DNA of 64,000 bases from Silene latifolia (taxonomy: Eukaryota > Streptophyta > Magnoliopsida > Caryophyllales > Caryophyllaceae), in the NCBI RefSeq assembly GCF_048544455.1, contig NC_133538.1, forward strand, positions 162,658-226,657. The letters are read 5' to 3'. Shown piece by piece: positions 24,047 through 36,165 of this stretch; position 1 is the first letter of the stretch, and every line of letters starts with the position of its first letter. The notes beneath the pieces were generated by a model. It worked only from the letters and a program-made list of their open reading frames with translations, searched no databases and was not told where the DNA came from. Both the position numbers and the translations under genes were made by a program.

Positions 24047-25387
24047 ATCAAAGGATGAAATATAAACTCTAACAATTAAATTAAACTGATCAAGATAGAT
24101 ATGAGATCAGTTTAATTTATGTCAAGCAAAGAATCAAAGGGTGAGACATAACACAATGTTATGGAATTATCAAAGATTTACAAAGCAAACTGTCTTAATA
24201 ATAAATATAAATATAAATACAAAAATACAAAACAAATTACCGCTGTCAGCTCTTATCATCGCTGGTAGAGCAGCCGTTAAGACCTCCAAAATTGATCGTA
24301 GACTAAAGTTGAAGTAGGAAAAGGTGTGGCTGAGAAAGAGATGAGAAAAGGAAACAAAGGAGGGAGAAGGTGCAGCTGTGAAAAGAAAGAGAGAAAGATA
24401 AAGTTGTGGCTGAGGAAGAGGGAAAGACTAAAGGTGAAGTAGATGGAGTTACGACATACGCGTGAGGATGAAGGCCAAGGAAATTAGGATAAGGTAGGTA
24501 GATGGCAATGAGAAGGCCAGGCCAAATTTCATGCGTGTGTATGAAGGCCCAGCAAACAACAGCCCAAATAAGTTGGCCACTCCTATGGAAAACAAAACCT
24601 GCGCCAAAACGACATTAGGGAGCGTCGTATTAAACTGTTCATATGAATAGTAAATAGGCTTGGGGACATTTAGAATAAGGTAGGTAGATACAATTGTCTT
24701 GTATGAGTCTTCAAGACCCTCAAGAACCTGAATTAGAATAAAAACTGTAATTTCTCGGTGAGATCAACAGCGGCCTTCTTAGCGTCTTGGCGATAACATC
24801 AAGTCCAATCTTCTCAATTGTCTTTTTTTAAAGCTTTGGTTGATAGCCTGTGTTACATTGATTTTTTACCAGCTTCCCACCAGACTTTCTTGTATTGCAG
24901 GTTGACAAACTGCAACTTGTTTTGTGGTTTGGGAAAGAAACGCTGTTCGCCTTGCTTGAATTTTAAAGGGCACACTCTTCATGTTCATCTTTCAACCCCA
25001 ACAGGTCAATCAAGTCTTTGTAGGTAGATCTCAGTTGCACAGCTGACATTATACACTAGACCGACTTCGAATTCAAAAGTTCAACAGCCACAGAATGACA
25101 AAAGGACCAAAATTATTTTTTTCTAAACATGTGAGTTACAAATCTTAGAAGAGGAAAAAAGAAAAAAGTTGCTATGATCAGCTTATCAATCATCATTACT
25201 CCTAAGCTTTTGGATCAACTTTATCACACTGATCTAGTTTGACCCGGGAGGGAGTGCGTAGGCGGCCTGAATCCACACTAAACCAAATGTCCGACAAACT
25301 AAAAGAACATAAAATTTATCATTCAGCTTCATAACAAACAGATAAACACTTCCCATACAAATGCGTGAATCAGTGATAACAACCAAG
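24047..25387. other. Intergenic or intronic, no gene seen
   Basis: AT-rich DNA with short AG-rich direct repeats (GTGGCTGAG(A/G)AAGAG words near 24325-24420). No gene recognised. Confidence 0.3.
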
Positions 25388-25595
25388 GGTGTTCATTTGA
25401 GGAAGGGAGGGGAAGGAGGAATGGCACAAGGGATATTTCCAGCTACATTTTTCCGATGTTTGAGAGATTTTTATTTGTCTTGGAGGAAGAAGGATTAATC
25501 CCTCCATTTTCCTCTTATCATATTTGCTAACCAAACAAGGTTATTTGTGTCTCTCATATACCTTTTCCTCTAATTCCCTCAATCCAAACAAGCCT
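25388..25595. mobile_element. Possible second Harbinger-type MITE
   Basis: The ends look like imperfect inverted repeats: GGTGTTCATTTGAGG on the left, and GGCTTGTTTGGATTGAGG reading in from the right. The style is like that of the MITE at 9287-9739. The flanking 3-bp duplication is not exact (CAA-like versus TAA), so this is tentative. Confidence 0.35.
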
Positions 25596-27903
25596 TAAAT
25601 CTCGATTACCATTTTTCTTCTACAGATGTGTGAAGCATTTTATCAGCACTTCAACACCTCATGCCAAATTCTATTTTAACCACTAGAAAATGATGCAACA
25701 TACACTTCAAACTGATGCAGTAACCTATGTTTATACACGACCCTATTTCAAGCAATGTAAATATACTATAATACTTACATGACATATCAGGTTCTTCGCA
25801 GCACTCACAAAGAAGAGAGAAAGCTCGATTCATAGGTCCAACGAAGGTTCTTTTCCAAAATCAATTGGCAATAGAAAGAGTAACTATTCTTCACATTCTC
25901 CATCACATGTGAAGTCATTTTTGTAAGCACGCCACACATCATTGCATCACAAACTATGATCAATCCTTCACCCAACGACAATCGTGTTTTCAGTCATGGC
26001 TTAGTTTTAATTCCAAGGCAAAATTACAGGACCTGATGCCTTGTTAAATTCCAAATATGGGCTTGGAGCCTTGGAGGAGTTGAGCTTGACCCTTAACCAT
26101 TTTTCCCATAAGTTGATCCTATGAGCTCTTAGGTAAACTCATAAAAATACCCTCGTCATTTTCTCTATTAGATAATAGCTCTACAATGAATATCCATAGT
26201 TTGCTTTTATCAACTACCTTATCATTTTGAATTCCTTGTGTCGGTCCATTTTTACTTCCTCTTCAGTTCGTTATTGGTCATAAATCTCTTCCCTTTTATA
26301 TTTAGAAATGCTGAAAACAAAGAAAGAGGAGCAAAAAACGCGGAGAGAAATACGAAAGAAAGAGACCTATACTAAATAAGAACTGGAATAGGAAGCAAAA
26401 ATGAAATACTGTGAGAAATTAGAAATGATATCAAAAGAATAGAAAAATCAATTCCGGAAGATCATCTCAGCTATTACCTAAACGGGGGAAGGGAGCTCAT
26501 GGGGTCAACTTGTGGGAAAAGAAAAGAAGGGTCAAGCTCAACTCTCCAACCCACCCAGGCTCATTTGTGGAATTTAACATGGTATGAGATAGTTCATGGA
26601 TATGACTGGATTTGAAGAAAAAAATACTGGGCAAAAAAAAAAAACACACAATTAGGCCAAGAGACTTCCTCATATTAATTTATCCAGTGTGTGTGGTACT
26701 AGTATGCATTGAAAAGCACTCATGTGAAAGGGGGAATGCGAAGAAAGCTATAATCCATACAAATGTCACATGTGGAAGTCCTACATTAGTAAAGAGGATA
26801 AAATTGATCACTCCCGAAAATGGAAAAGTTACTATATAAATTAAGAAGTTACTCCACTTCGCCAATCAGTTTTGGAATGGAGACTCCTTGGACTTCTAAG
26901 GTGAATATTGGACTATTTCTCCTACTTTTGAGAATCCCATTAAAGTTTAGACATTCTCCATATAACAAAAGGCCATAAACTACATGAATTGAGTACATAT
27001 TCCCTATTATAGCTAGACATTCTCATATAATAAGAGGCCCTAAAGGCCTAAACTACAAAAATTTAGTACCAATCCCCCTCAACTTGATGGATCTGGGGGT
27101 CATTAGCACACACCTTACACTAACTAGAGTAGAACAGTAAGACTTGCCGTGAAGCTGTTTCAACCAATTGGAAACATTTTTGCGATGAAAAATCCTACTG
27201 TGAAATATATTTTATATATAGAATTTTGTGCACTACACTAAGGAAAACAATAACTTGATATCTCAATCAAATATTACCCCTTCACTACATCAGTAAGACA
27301 GGTGATGTTCGATGCTAGCATAAACTGGCAAGACATTCTTATATATAGTCAACATGACAATAATTTCATTCATTCTTCAGAAAAAAATTTAAGTACATGG
27401 CAGGAAATGTAAGTGGCTCCCTCCTAAAATGAGATTTTGCTCCGAGCTGAACTGACAAGGTAAAATAATTCGCCCTCTATTCACATGGATACACTACATT
27501 TGCTTTTGAATCAAAGTTTGAAGATGAAAAATATGTGAGAGAAGACTGGGACTCACACTCACATGGGAGTGTTTTTGTTTGTTATTTATTACGCAAAATG
27601 GAAATTTAGTGAAACGAATTGATAATCCCAAAAAAGGAATATGCAATTAATCCAAATCAATAGAGAGTATTGAAGAAAAGAAAAGGAAGCTTAGTCATAA
27701 AGCAGCAAGAGAATAAATGTTGACTGCATAAGTAACATGACATTCATCCGCATAGAATTCACAACAAAGCGCGTGATAACCATTTACGGACAAGAAAAGT
27801 AGCATTATTAAAGAAAAAGAACAGAATAGGAAAGTTAAGATTTTGATCATTCTTACTGCCATTTTAGCATAGTCTTTTGGACGTCTTATTTAATGAATGC
27901 TAC
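25596..27903. other. Intergenic or intronic, no gene seen
   Basis: AT-rich. The segment near 26760-27100 (CACATGTGGAAGTCC, then two 'TAGACATTCTCATATAA' words) resembles a small LTR- or TRIM-type remnant, but I find no definite ends. No gene is called. Confidence 0.3.
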
Positions 27904-28010
27904 CATAGAAGGATCTGCCAATTTGCCATTAAGGATAGTGCTGCAGATGCATACTCAGTAGAGATGACTCCAAGTAAAGCTTGCCCATTCTCATTGTGGT
28001 TCTGCATTGA
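27904..28010 (-). pseudogene. Exon-like segment, unknown protein
   Basis: A 107-nt segment on the minus strand with a CTTAG acceptor and a G/GTAGCA donor, open throughout. Residues include QNHNENGQALLGVISTEYAS and ALSLMANWQ. It can follow the segment at 28330-28539 in frame (phase 0 junction). The sequence has the look of a helical-repeat protein, but I do not recognise the family. Confidence 0.4.
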
Positions 28011-28329
28011 CTAAGCAACCATTTAAAGTCTGAATTTTAAAGATAATTCCAGATACAATAGCAACCTACCAACTATTACACGGGGGTCTCTCATATATGA
28101 TTAGAAACAGAAGAAAGTAGATAAGCGTTACAAAATTCCAGTATCTCTTTCTCGCTGTTCGCGGAAGGCCGGAGGCTGAAACAGGTATGTTAATCAATAT
28201 AGAGCCTTTTCATAGGTCTGGTAGCTTGAATTAAATGAATAGAGTCAACTGAAGCCTCCTTGTACGTAGACAGGCTATGATAGAAGATAGTAGACAAAAA
28301 CATTCCCATACTTGAAGCAACAGAAGTAC
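28011..28329. other. Putative intron between exon-like segments
   Basis: Between two exon-like segments on the minus strand. A further GC-rich candidate (CCTCCGGCCTTCCGCGAACA on the minus strand, about 28155-28185) follows a TTTCAG, but its frame closes quickly. Confidence 0.25.
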
Positions 28330-28539
28330 CTGTTGAGAGGCAGTCTTAATAGATATCGTTTGAGAAACATGCTGTGAGCCACGAACAACAAAATTGCAAA
28401 GATTTTTACTCATTCCGAAAGACTTAAGATCCATACCCATGTCTTTTTCCCTCGAGTAATCAAATAAGCAAAGAAGATTTAGCAGCAGCATTTTTTTCTC
28501 TTCCTTGGTCAATGTCCCCCAAGTCCACTTGAAAACCCA
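28330..28539 (-). pseudogene. Exon-like segment, unknown protein
   Basis: A 70-codon open segment on the minus strand with a GTTATAG acceptor and a CAACAG/GTACTT donor, phase 0 at both ends. Residues include WVFKWTWGTLTKEEKKMLLL, LLCLFDYSREKDMG and NFVVRGSQHVSQTI. The composition is clearly protein-like and unlike the flanks. It may be part of a multi-exon gene with transposon-filled introns. The family is unknown to me. Confidence 0.45.
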
Positions 28540-29516
28540 CTATAACGGCTGGTAGAACCATTATTAGGCATAACGCACCAATCAACAGAAAAACTATGTT
28601 TAAAGTTTTTCTCTTTGGCAAAATAAAAGAGTGGTCGTATTCATGTCATATTTTTCCTACCATAGGTGAAGAAACATGGACCTCCTATCCTTATCAATCA
28701 ATGTCTCAGGACAAACACAGGATTTACTTCCAAATTTTCCCTTACGATTAATTCTGTTTAGGTTTGGTATCGGACTCCATCACCATCCCATAGACAGCAT
28801 CTATGACCAGAAGATTTTAATGACCTGGCAGTGAAAGTGGGTAACACAACAGTTCAGCTGCTTATGGCATCTTTTCGACCCGCTCAATAACCCATACATC
28901 GCCTAAGACTAATACTATATTCAAGCACACGTATGTGAGCTTGGAGAATGTAGCTCAAGTTCACCTAGGGTATGGTTTGGCTAGAAATGAATTACTCCCT
29001 CTATTCGTTGCATTCCCATACATTTGTTCAAAATACGTGACGAGAATTTAACATGCCGAAAATCACTAATGAATGAAGGGAGGATAAGTTAGCGGTTTGG
29101 CCCATGCACAATGAAGATACACAAGGTCCACCATACTTAGTCCTAGTATCGAACTAACAACGACATTTATGGGCTTATCGCCACCAAAAGAGCAAGCATA
29201 TTTACTATACTCCGTCGTCCGTATAAAAAACATACAGAAATCATAATAAAAATATAATGACACTTAAATTCATCAATTTCCTTAAAAATTTGTGATCAAA
29301 ATCACATTAGCATAGAAATGTGTTACCCAAAACCCTAGTATATAGCTTTGTAGCATCAACAATTACATCAGTGGAAACCCTAAACCCCAAAAATTGGATA
29401 TAGTTTGCAAAAATTACCAAAAAGTGGATCAAACTGACAGCAATTGCAATTGACAAACAAAGATCGCGTGAAATTAGACTTAAATTAAAATAGCATAATT
29501 AGGGAAAAAGATTAAC
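28540..29516. other. Putative intron or intergenic DNA, no gene seen
   Basis: AT-rich. A short GC-richer piece at 28790-28910 may hide another minus-strand exon, but stops interrupt the best frame. Confidence 0.25.
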
Positions 29517-29640
29517 CTGTGAAAGATAGTGCACCGAATAATTGAGGGACGAAGAGATGCTACGGCGGAAGATTTCCCGTATTTGTTTTGGTCGGAAGTT
29601 GATGAAAGCGCGCCGGACCCTAGTCAGTTAGACTCAAAAA
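29517..29640 (-). promoter_or_regulatory. Possible first (5' UTR) exon of a minus-strand gene
   Basis: On the minus strand a CT-rich, GC-richer segment with no ATG (contains CTTCCGCCGTAGCATCTCTT) ends TTTCACAG/GTTAATC, a fair splice donor. The position suits a leader exon for the exon-like segments at 28.5-19.2 kb. Confidence 0.35.
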
Positions 29641-29884
29641 TACGACTCCAACACAAAATTAGCGGGTTGGATTAAAAAATTATCATACAGCTAAAAAAAT
29701 TGAGTTTCTACGGACACGATTAAATTATAACTAGGTTGGACTAAGATTGAGTATGTCGTCACAAATCTGACATAAATAACTCATATATTATACTCTCTCC
29801 CAGTCACTATAATGTTCACTCTTTCCCGAAACGGATTATTCAACTAATGTTCTCCTTTCTATTTTTAGAAACTTTTACTCTTAT

Positions 29885-31340
29885 TGATGAGTCATAATTA
29901 TATACATATTTATGCCTCCCCTTAATTACTTTTAATACGGTTTTCGTACTAGTTTATATCATTTACATGCATTTTATGTTAGAATGTTGATACTTCCGCC
30001 TTTTGATGTTTAATGCAGGAATGATGCATTTGAGGAGCAAAGGAATGAAATGGGCATCGCGGAGTGAGCACCATAAGAACGAAGGGAGAGAAGTTAAGAA
30101 GAAAACACGAAGAAAAGAGCTTCTTATTACAAGTGCCTACTTTGAATAGCCATATCTCTAGTTCTACAACATATTTTCAAGTTATTTCAATTGGATGTGA
30201 AATCTTATCTTCTTAGCTTTCCAACGCCGCAAAAATCGCTTGTTTCTGACGAGTAACGAAGAAATGGCGGCCGTTTGAAGTTCATCTGTGGCGCGGTGAA
30301 ATTGGTGCCTCGATCGAGTCAACCTTGGCTCGATCGAGAAACTTCATGCTCGATCGAGTCACCTCTCGACTCGATTGAGGAACCAACCTAATCAATAAAC
30401 TTTGCAATGTCGAGAGTTGGGGTATCTGGGAATTGGTGCCTCGATCGAGTGCACCTTGGCTCGATCGAGGAACCACTAGTTTCCGCAATATTCCGCAAAT
30501 TTCTTTAAGTCGGTTATGACTACTATAAATACCAAAACTCGTACTCTAGGTTATATTATGCTTTATTTTACATAGGTTTAGTATAGCTACCTTAGAAAAC
30601 TCTCTCAAATACTTAGTTTAGTTTAATTATTGTTCGGATCTATTGCCTTTAATTACGGTATTGTTCTAATCTTTCTTCAATTATTATTTCAATTACTTGT
30701 TTATCTTTATTATTGTTCATCATGTTTTCCATTACTATTATTGTTATTCTTTCTATTATGCGTAGCTAATTTCCTCATCTAGGATGAAGGGGATCTAGGT
30801 TAATTAAAAGGGAAAATTGATTAATTGCTAGGGAAATCATATAAGTTGTCGTTTGATTATTGTTCTTATTCTAGTTAATTAACTTAGGCCTGAGTTGTTA
30901 ATTAGTGTAGCGAATTAATCCTTTCACCGACCGGGTTAGAATTAATATAGGTTGCGATAATCAAATAGATTGTATCTAATTATAGCGACCGCATGTTAGA
31001 ATCGATCTAAAGGGCATAATAGAGTCGACCGATCTTATGACCTTAGACAGCTTGACAGATCTAGCAATTGATTAATAGACCCCATATAATTGACCTAGTG
31101 AACCGGAAATCCTAGACCTTTAATATTATTGTTATTTGCGCTTTAAATTACTTGCAATTAGTTGGTTAGCATACAAACAAAACAAACCCCCACAATTGGT
31201 TACTTTAAGACATATTTAAATATAAACAAACTAGATAATCACCGCCTCCCTGTGGATTCGACCCTGACTTACCGCTAGCTATTTTGTTAGTAGTAGTTTA
31301 GGTTTATTTTGATTAAGGTGATACGACTTTAGCCTTATCA
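29885..31340 (+). repeat. 5' LTR of the Athila element
   Basis: 1456 bp, TGATGAGTC...CCTTATCA. It carries CTCGATCGAG palindromes at 30309, 30329, 30349, 30370 (variant), 30440 and 30460, mostly 20 bp apart. Confidence 0.9.
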
Positions 31341-31451
31341 AATTTGGCGCCGTTGCCGGGGAGGCAACAATTGTTCTTTGTTTCGTTTATTTTTGTCTTT
31401 TGTTTCGGGAACTTCCTTCCTTGAGGCGATTTATCTTTTCTTGTTGTTTTT

Positions 31452-32880
31452 TTGTGTATGCTCGTGTCTAACGAGTTAGAGATTATACCTTTTGATCCCG
31501 AGCCAGAAAAGACTTTTCGCTACAGACGAAAATTTCAAAGCGAAGTAAGTCAAGTGGAAGACTTGAGTACACTTGACTATGAGCGGTATACTTTTGCAGA
31601 AGATTCATCCTTAGAAGAGGATACACTTATTTCTGCAGTTGTGACTTCTACAACACCAAAGATGCCTACATTAGCAAGTCACTCCGAACCCACGGTTGAT
31701 TCTATTCCTAAAGGCTTCAAGCTCCCTACCGCTGATAAGGGAACTTTTGAGATCAAGCCTTCTTACATAAGTTTGATAGAGAGGAATTTATTTGGAGGAA
31801 AAGCAGGAGAGGACCCCGCAAAGCATATGGAGAAATTCGTTACTTATTGTTGTTCTATTCCTTTAATAGCTGGGGTGTCTCAAGATCAGGTCAAGCAAAC
31901 TCTCTTACCTTTCTCTTTGAGAGATGATGCAGCTGAGTGGTTAAGGGACTTAGACATGGAGACCGACGCAATTACCAACTGGACTTCTCTAGCTCTTGCA
32001 TTCTACAAGAGGTATTTTCCGCCACAGAAAACCAATGCTCTTAGAATTCAGATTACAAGTTTTAAACAGGGTCCTACTGAGGATTTTAATGAAGCTTGGA
32101 TACGGTTCAAACCATGGTTTTGAGATTTGGTTCCTTTGCAACTAGTTTTACAACGGGTTGTATGATGATCATAGAGCTCTACTTGATTCTGCTGCTAATG
32201 GGAGATTCCAAGATAACACTAATGACAGTAATGCTTGGAATTTGATTGATCAGATTGCTACTCACACAGCTGAGTATGGTAACCCAGAGGAAGTAAGAGA
32301 GGCAGTGGCTCAGATAGTGCGGTCGCGGCATAGTTGGAGACTATATTGGCTCAAATAGCTGAATTGAAGACTACCCAATCCTTGGGTCAGCAAGAGATGG
32401 TTCATATGGTTCAACAAGAAGTGTCCTGCGAGAGATGTGGTATAGATGGCCACACTGCGGCCAAATGTATGAGTACTATTGAGCAAGTTCAGGCCTTCCA
32501 ATCTTTCAAGCAAGGTACACCATATTCTAATTTCTTTCAAGCTCCTCAACAAGGTACCTATATTATTCCTCCAAATTGTGGTAATCAGCCACAAGGAGGT
32601 TATCAAAGGCCAAATCAAGGAGATTTTCAACAATTTCAACCTCCTCCTCAAGTTCCAAGTAATGAAGTATCGGAGTTAAAAGCTCTATTGCAACAAACTT
32701 TGATGATGCAGCAAAAGCAAACGGGTCAAATCTCCGAACTTATAATAAGATATTGGATACTCAAGTTGCTCAAATGGCGGCTCAAAATCCATCAAAATAG
32801 TCCGGTCTTCCTCCTCAAGGTAAACAAGCTCATGAGCAAGTTAATACAATTTCTTTAAGGAGCGGTACTTCTTATAACGG
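31452..32880 (+). pseudogene. gag: Athila gag, broken by frameshifts and stops
   Basis: The first open piece (31452-32123, 223 codons) has the retrotransposon gag core: SYISLIERNLFGGKAGEDPA, then LPFSLRDDAAEWLRDL and RYFPPQKTNALR. Near 32110 a small deletion shifts the frame and a TAG interrupts the next part (about 32142-32144). The frame continues at 32158 (YDDHRALLDSAANGRFQD), shifts again near 32340, and then shows a CCHC zinc knuckle CERCGIDGHTAAKC at about 32426-32467 and a Gln/Pro-rich tail. Another frameshift lies near 32745. Gag would form the virus-like particle; this copy cannot make an intact one. Confidence 0.85.
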
Positions 32881-32887
32881 TCCGGAC

Positions 32888-34345
32888 ATGCCCATTAAAG
32901 ATGATGAAGCTCCAAACATGTATCCTAAGGGGTGGGGAAATTTGGAGCTAAGTGACGATGAAAAAGAAACTTTCAAAGATGAAACACGAGATTTGACGAA
33001 AAGCAAAAAGACGGAGCAAAGCCAGGTTCCTCGATCGAGTAGACACGGGCTCGATCGAGGATCTTCGTTACTCGATCGAGTGCACCCCGGGCTCGATCAA
33101 GGCACCTCTGTAACTGAAGTTGATGTTTCCAAACGTACTCCTAATGCAAAAGAAGCCGAGCCAATTAAAATTCAACTACCTTTTCCTCAAAGATTGCAGA
33201 AATCCAAACTTGAGCAACAGTTTGGAAGGTTTATGGAGGTAGTAAAGAATCTTCAAGTGACAGTGCCATTTACTGAATTGGTAACTCAAGTGCCGGCGTA
33301 TGCTAAATTTTTAAGAGAAATCTTATCAAAGAAGCGGTCTTTTGATGAAGTGGAGACAGTAGCATTTACTCAGGAGTGCACGGCCGCATTACAAGCTAAC
33401 TCACCACCAAAGCTTAAGGATCCAGGGAGTTTTTCTATTCCTTGTCATATTGGTAGTATAGCTATTGATAAAGCCCTTTGTGATTTAGGGGCTAGTGTTA
33501 GTGTCATGCCGTATTCAATTTGCAAAAAGTTAAATATGGGTCAACTCTGTATTACTAATATGACCTTACAAATGGCCGACAGATCTTTAAAGAAACCTAT
33601 GGGTGTCTTAGAGGATGTGCCCATTAGAGTAGGGAAGTATTTCATTCCAGTTGACTTTATTGTTATGGATATGGCTGAGGACTCTCAAGTACCCATCATT
33701 CTTGGTAGACCATTCCTTCACACTGCAGGAGCGCTCATAGATGTTAGGGATGGTAGTCTGACACTAAGAGTTGGGGATGACACTATTAGATTTATTCTTG
33801 ATAATGCTTTAAAACGTCCTCCTGATTTAAAAGCTTCTTGTCATATGATTAATGCTCTTGATCCTACTTTTGACGATTGCCTTGCTTTATGTTTTGACAG
33901 AAATCCACATGACGCCCCTGCTGCTGCATCATATCTATGGAGCAAGGAAGTGGATGAGATAGAGAAGCTTATTTATGGAGAAGATCCTTCTCCTGAGATG
34001 GTTTACAGCTGTGATGAGAATGTTGATATAAAAGCTAAGTTTGAGGCTTTGGAAGCTGAAATTTTCAGAGAGGAGCCAGTTAGAGTTTTTGATGAAGCTT
34101 CTATAACAGACGAAGTGCCTTATCTCCTTCCTCAAGAGGATGACCTGAAGAACAATGACCATTGCTCTTATTTTACATTAGATTTTGAGTTTGATGAGCC
34201 AAGACATTTTACATTGTTTTTATTCTTTGCTTGGACTTTTTATTGGTGCTACTTATGTTTGTGTGTAGCACATGCGCTACTTTTTGATTTACTGTTACGA
34301 GCTTTAACTTGTATTGATTATGACTTGTGTGCGCATTTATTTTAA
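32888..34345 (+). CDS. Athila protease region (end of gag-pro) with fused 3' sequence
   Basis: A 485-codon open frame. The N-terminal part includes four CTCGATCGAG-type DNA boxes that are translated (PRSSRHGLDRGSSLLDRV). A retroviral-type aspartic protease follows: CDLGASVSVMP (active-site DLGA variant usual in Athila), ADRSLKKPMGVLEDV and VPIILGRPFLHTAGALIDV. After an acidic linker (EEPVRVFDEASITDE) the frame does not enter reverse transcriptase. It runs into a hydrophobic stretch (FTLFLFFAWTFYWCYLCLCV) and stops, so the RT-RNase H-integrase block is deleted. The upstream gag is broken, so expression as gag-pro is unlikely in this copy. Confidence 0.8.
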   Translation: MPIKDDEAPNMYPKGWGNLELSDDEKETFKDETRDLTKSKKTEQSQVPRSSRHGLDRGSSLLDRVHPGLDQGTSVTEVDVSKRTPNAKEAEPIKIQLPFPQRLQKSKLEQQFGRFMEVVKNLQVTVPFTELVTQVPAYAKFLREILSKKRSFDEVETVAFTQECTAALQANSPPKLKDPGSFSIPCHIGSIAIDKALCDLGASVSVMPYSICKKLNMGQLCITNMTLQMADRSLKKPMGVLEDVPIRVGKYFIPVDFIVMDMAEDSQVPIILGRPFLHTAGALIDVRDGSLTLRVGDDTIRFILDNALKRPPDLKASCHMINALDPTFDDCLALCFDRNPHDAPAAASYLWSKEVDEIEKLIYGEDPSPEMVYSCDENVDIKAKFEALEAEIFREEPVRVFDEASITDEVPYLLPQEDDLKNNDHCSYFTLDFEFDEPRHFTLFLFFAWTFYWCYLCLCVAHALLFDLLLRALTCIDYDLCAHLF

Positions 34346-36165
34346 ATGCAGGAAATCTGCTCGACATGAAGGTTCCTCGATCGAGTGTCATGGGGCTCGA
34401 TCGAGTCACCTCGTCTTTTGGGTCAATAACGTAGCCAGACGATGATAGGATTTGCGAGGATGATTATTTACCCCTGTTTTGCAGCTGGTTTGGGGGAACC
34501 ATAAGCTCTTACCCGGTATTCTCTTCCCTGTACCTTCTTTTATTGTATTATCTAGTTATTTCCCATTCTTTTTGTTAGTTGTGTCCTTTAGGTTGCTGGA
34601 TTTGTGTGTGATTGCTATGTTGTAGGCGTCACAATGAGGACACTGTGACATTTAGGTTTGGGGGAGGGTCTTTTATTATGTTGTGTGCTTTTTATTTATG
34701 TTTTGTGCTATTATATCAAAAATACATAAAAATTAAAAATTTTCAAAACACAAAAACAGGTTTTTCCTTTGTTTTAGGTCGAGTCTTGGTGAATTTTAAT
34801 AACTATGATGTTAAATTTCATTGTTTTTGCATTTGAATACTATATAGTTGTCCGTGTACATTGTTTTGACTCGTTAGCCATGAAAACAAAGCTCATAATT
34901 CAAGTCTTAACCATATTGACATGCCTTATATTGATTAGATTCGATACAATTACATTGGTAAACTACTTAAATTCTGAGGTCTATAGAGCTTCCTAGGCCA
35001 GGAACATCAATAAACTGGTCTCATTGTCAATTAGGCTTGAGTGTGGTTTCTCCTTGTGGAATGTGTAATATCAAACTGCATAAGTGTGACATTGATTTCT
35101 TGATACTTTTATTGCTTTCATTTGACTAAGTACATGTGGATAGGTGATTCTTATCGTTCAAATAAGCCTTACATTACCTTTTGTTAGCCCGTTTGAACCC
35201 TTGTAGCCAATATTAAATTACATCCTATGAGCTACAATCTAAAATTTGCCTACCCTTATCGGGACAGTCGCAGTTGCTTGTTTATCATGTTTATTTTGCT
35301 ATTATGGTTGGGTTAGGACTTATTGTTGTCATGTGGGTATAGCAAAATACTTTTAGCGATTGTGATGTATCCTTGTGTTACAAAAAGAAAAATGTGAAGC
35401 AAAAGAAAAAAAAGAAAAGAAGAAAGAAAAAATAGAAAAATAGAAAAAGAGGAAAGAAAAGAAAAGAAATTGCTTCATTTGGTTTTGTCAAGGATCAAAA
35501 AGATGGTTTTTAGAGTCTAATGTATAATTGGAGAGTAGTTTGTTAGCTCTCATATGTTGTAAAGTTGAGATCATTTCTCTAAGTTGGGTTCATTTGTTAT
35601 TTTAAGATTTAGATTTGGTTTGGGTTAGCGCTGCGACTACCCTCTTAGCTCCACATATCCATAACGTGCTTTGGCATAAACCACTTCTATTCCTTTAACC
35701 CATTTTCCACCCTTATTGTCCTTGATACATGTACTTTTGTCTACATATGATGATTGCATATTAGTTGGGGAAATCTCTATCACATTAGATTGCATGCATG
35801 TTTCATAAGTTGAGTGAGTGTTTCTACTTCTTTCTATCTTCACATATAACTCACCCTATATACTTATGAGTGCATGAGTGAATCCGCGAGAATCCGACTA
35901 ATTTGTCTTGCAAGATCGAAAGGTATTTGGAATTTGTATCTAGTATGGTGACTTGAGACTTGAGCTACGTTTTCTATTTCCCGTACCTTTGAATTTGTTT
36001 TATTGGTACACTTTAGTCATTACTTTGTTACAAATATGGATAGCTTGGGATTTGTATGTGCATTAAACATTAGCTCTGAGTCGTTTATTCGCCATTTGTA
36101 TGATTGCCTTTTGTATTGCGTGTTGCTTTGCTCGAGGACAAGCAAAGAGATGGTTTGGGGGAGTT
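34346..36165 (+). mobile_element. 3' non-coding region of the Athila element
   Basis: No pol or env-like domain. Two more CTCGATCGAG boxes are at 34376 and 34396. An A/G-rich tract (35390-35470) and GTTTGGGGGAGGG near 34660 precede the polypurine tract at 36151-36165. The short frames here have no motifs. Confidence 0.7.
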
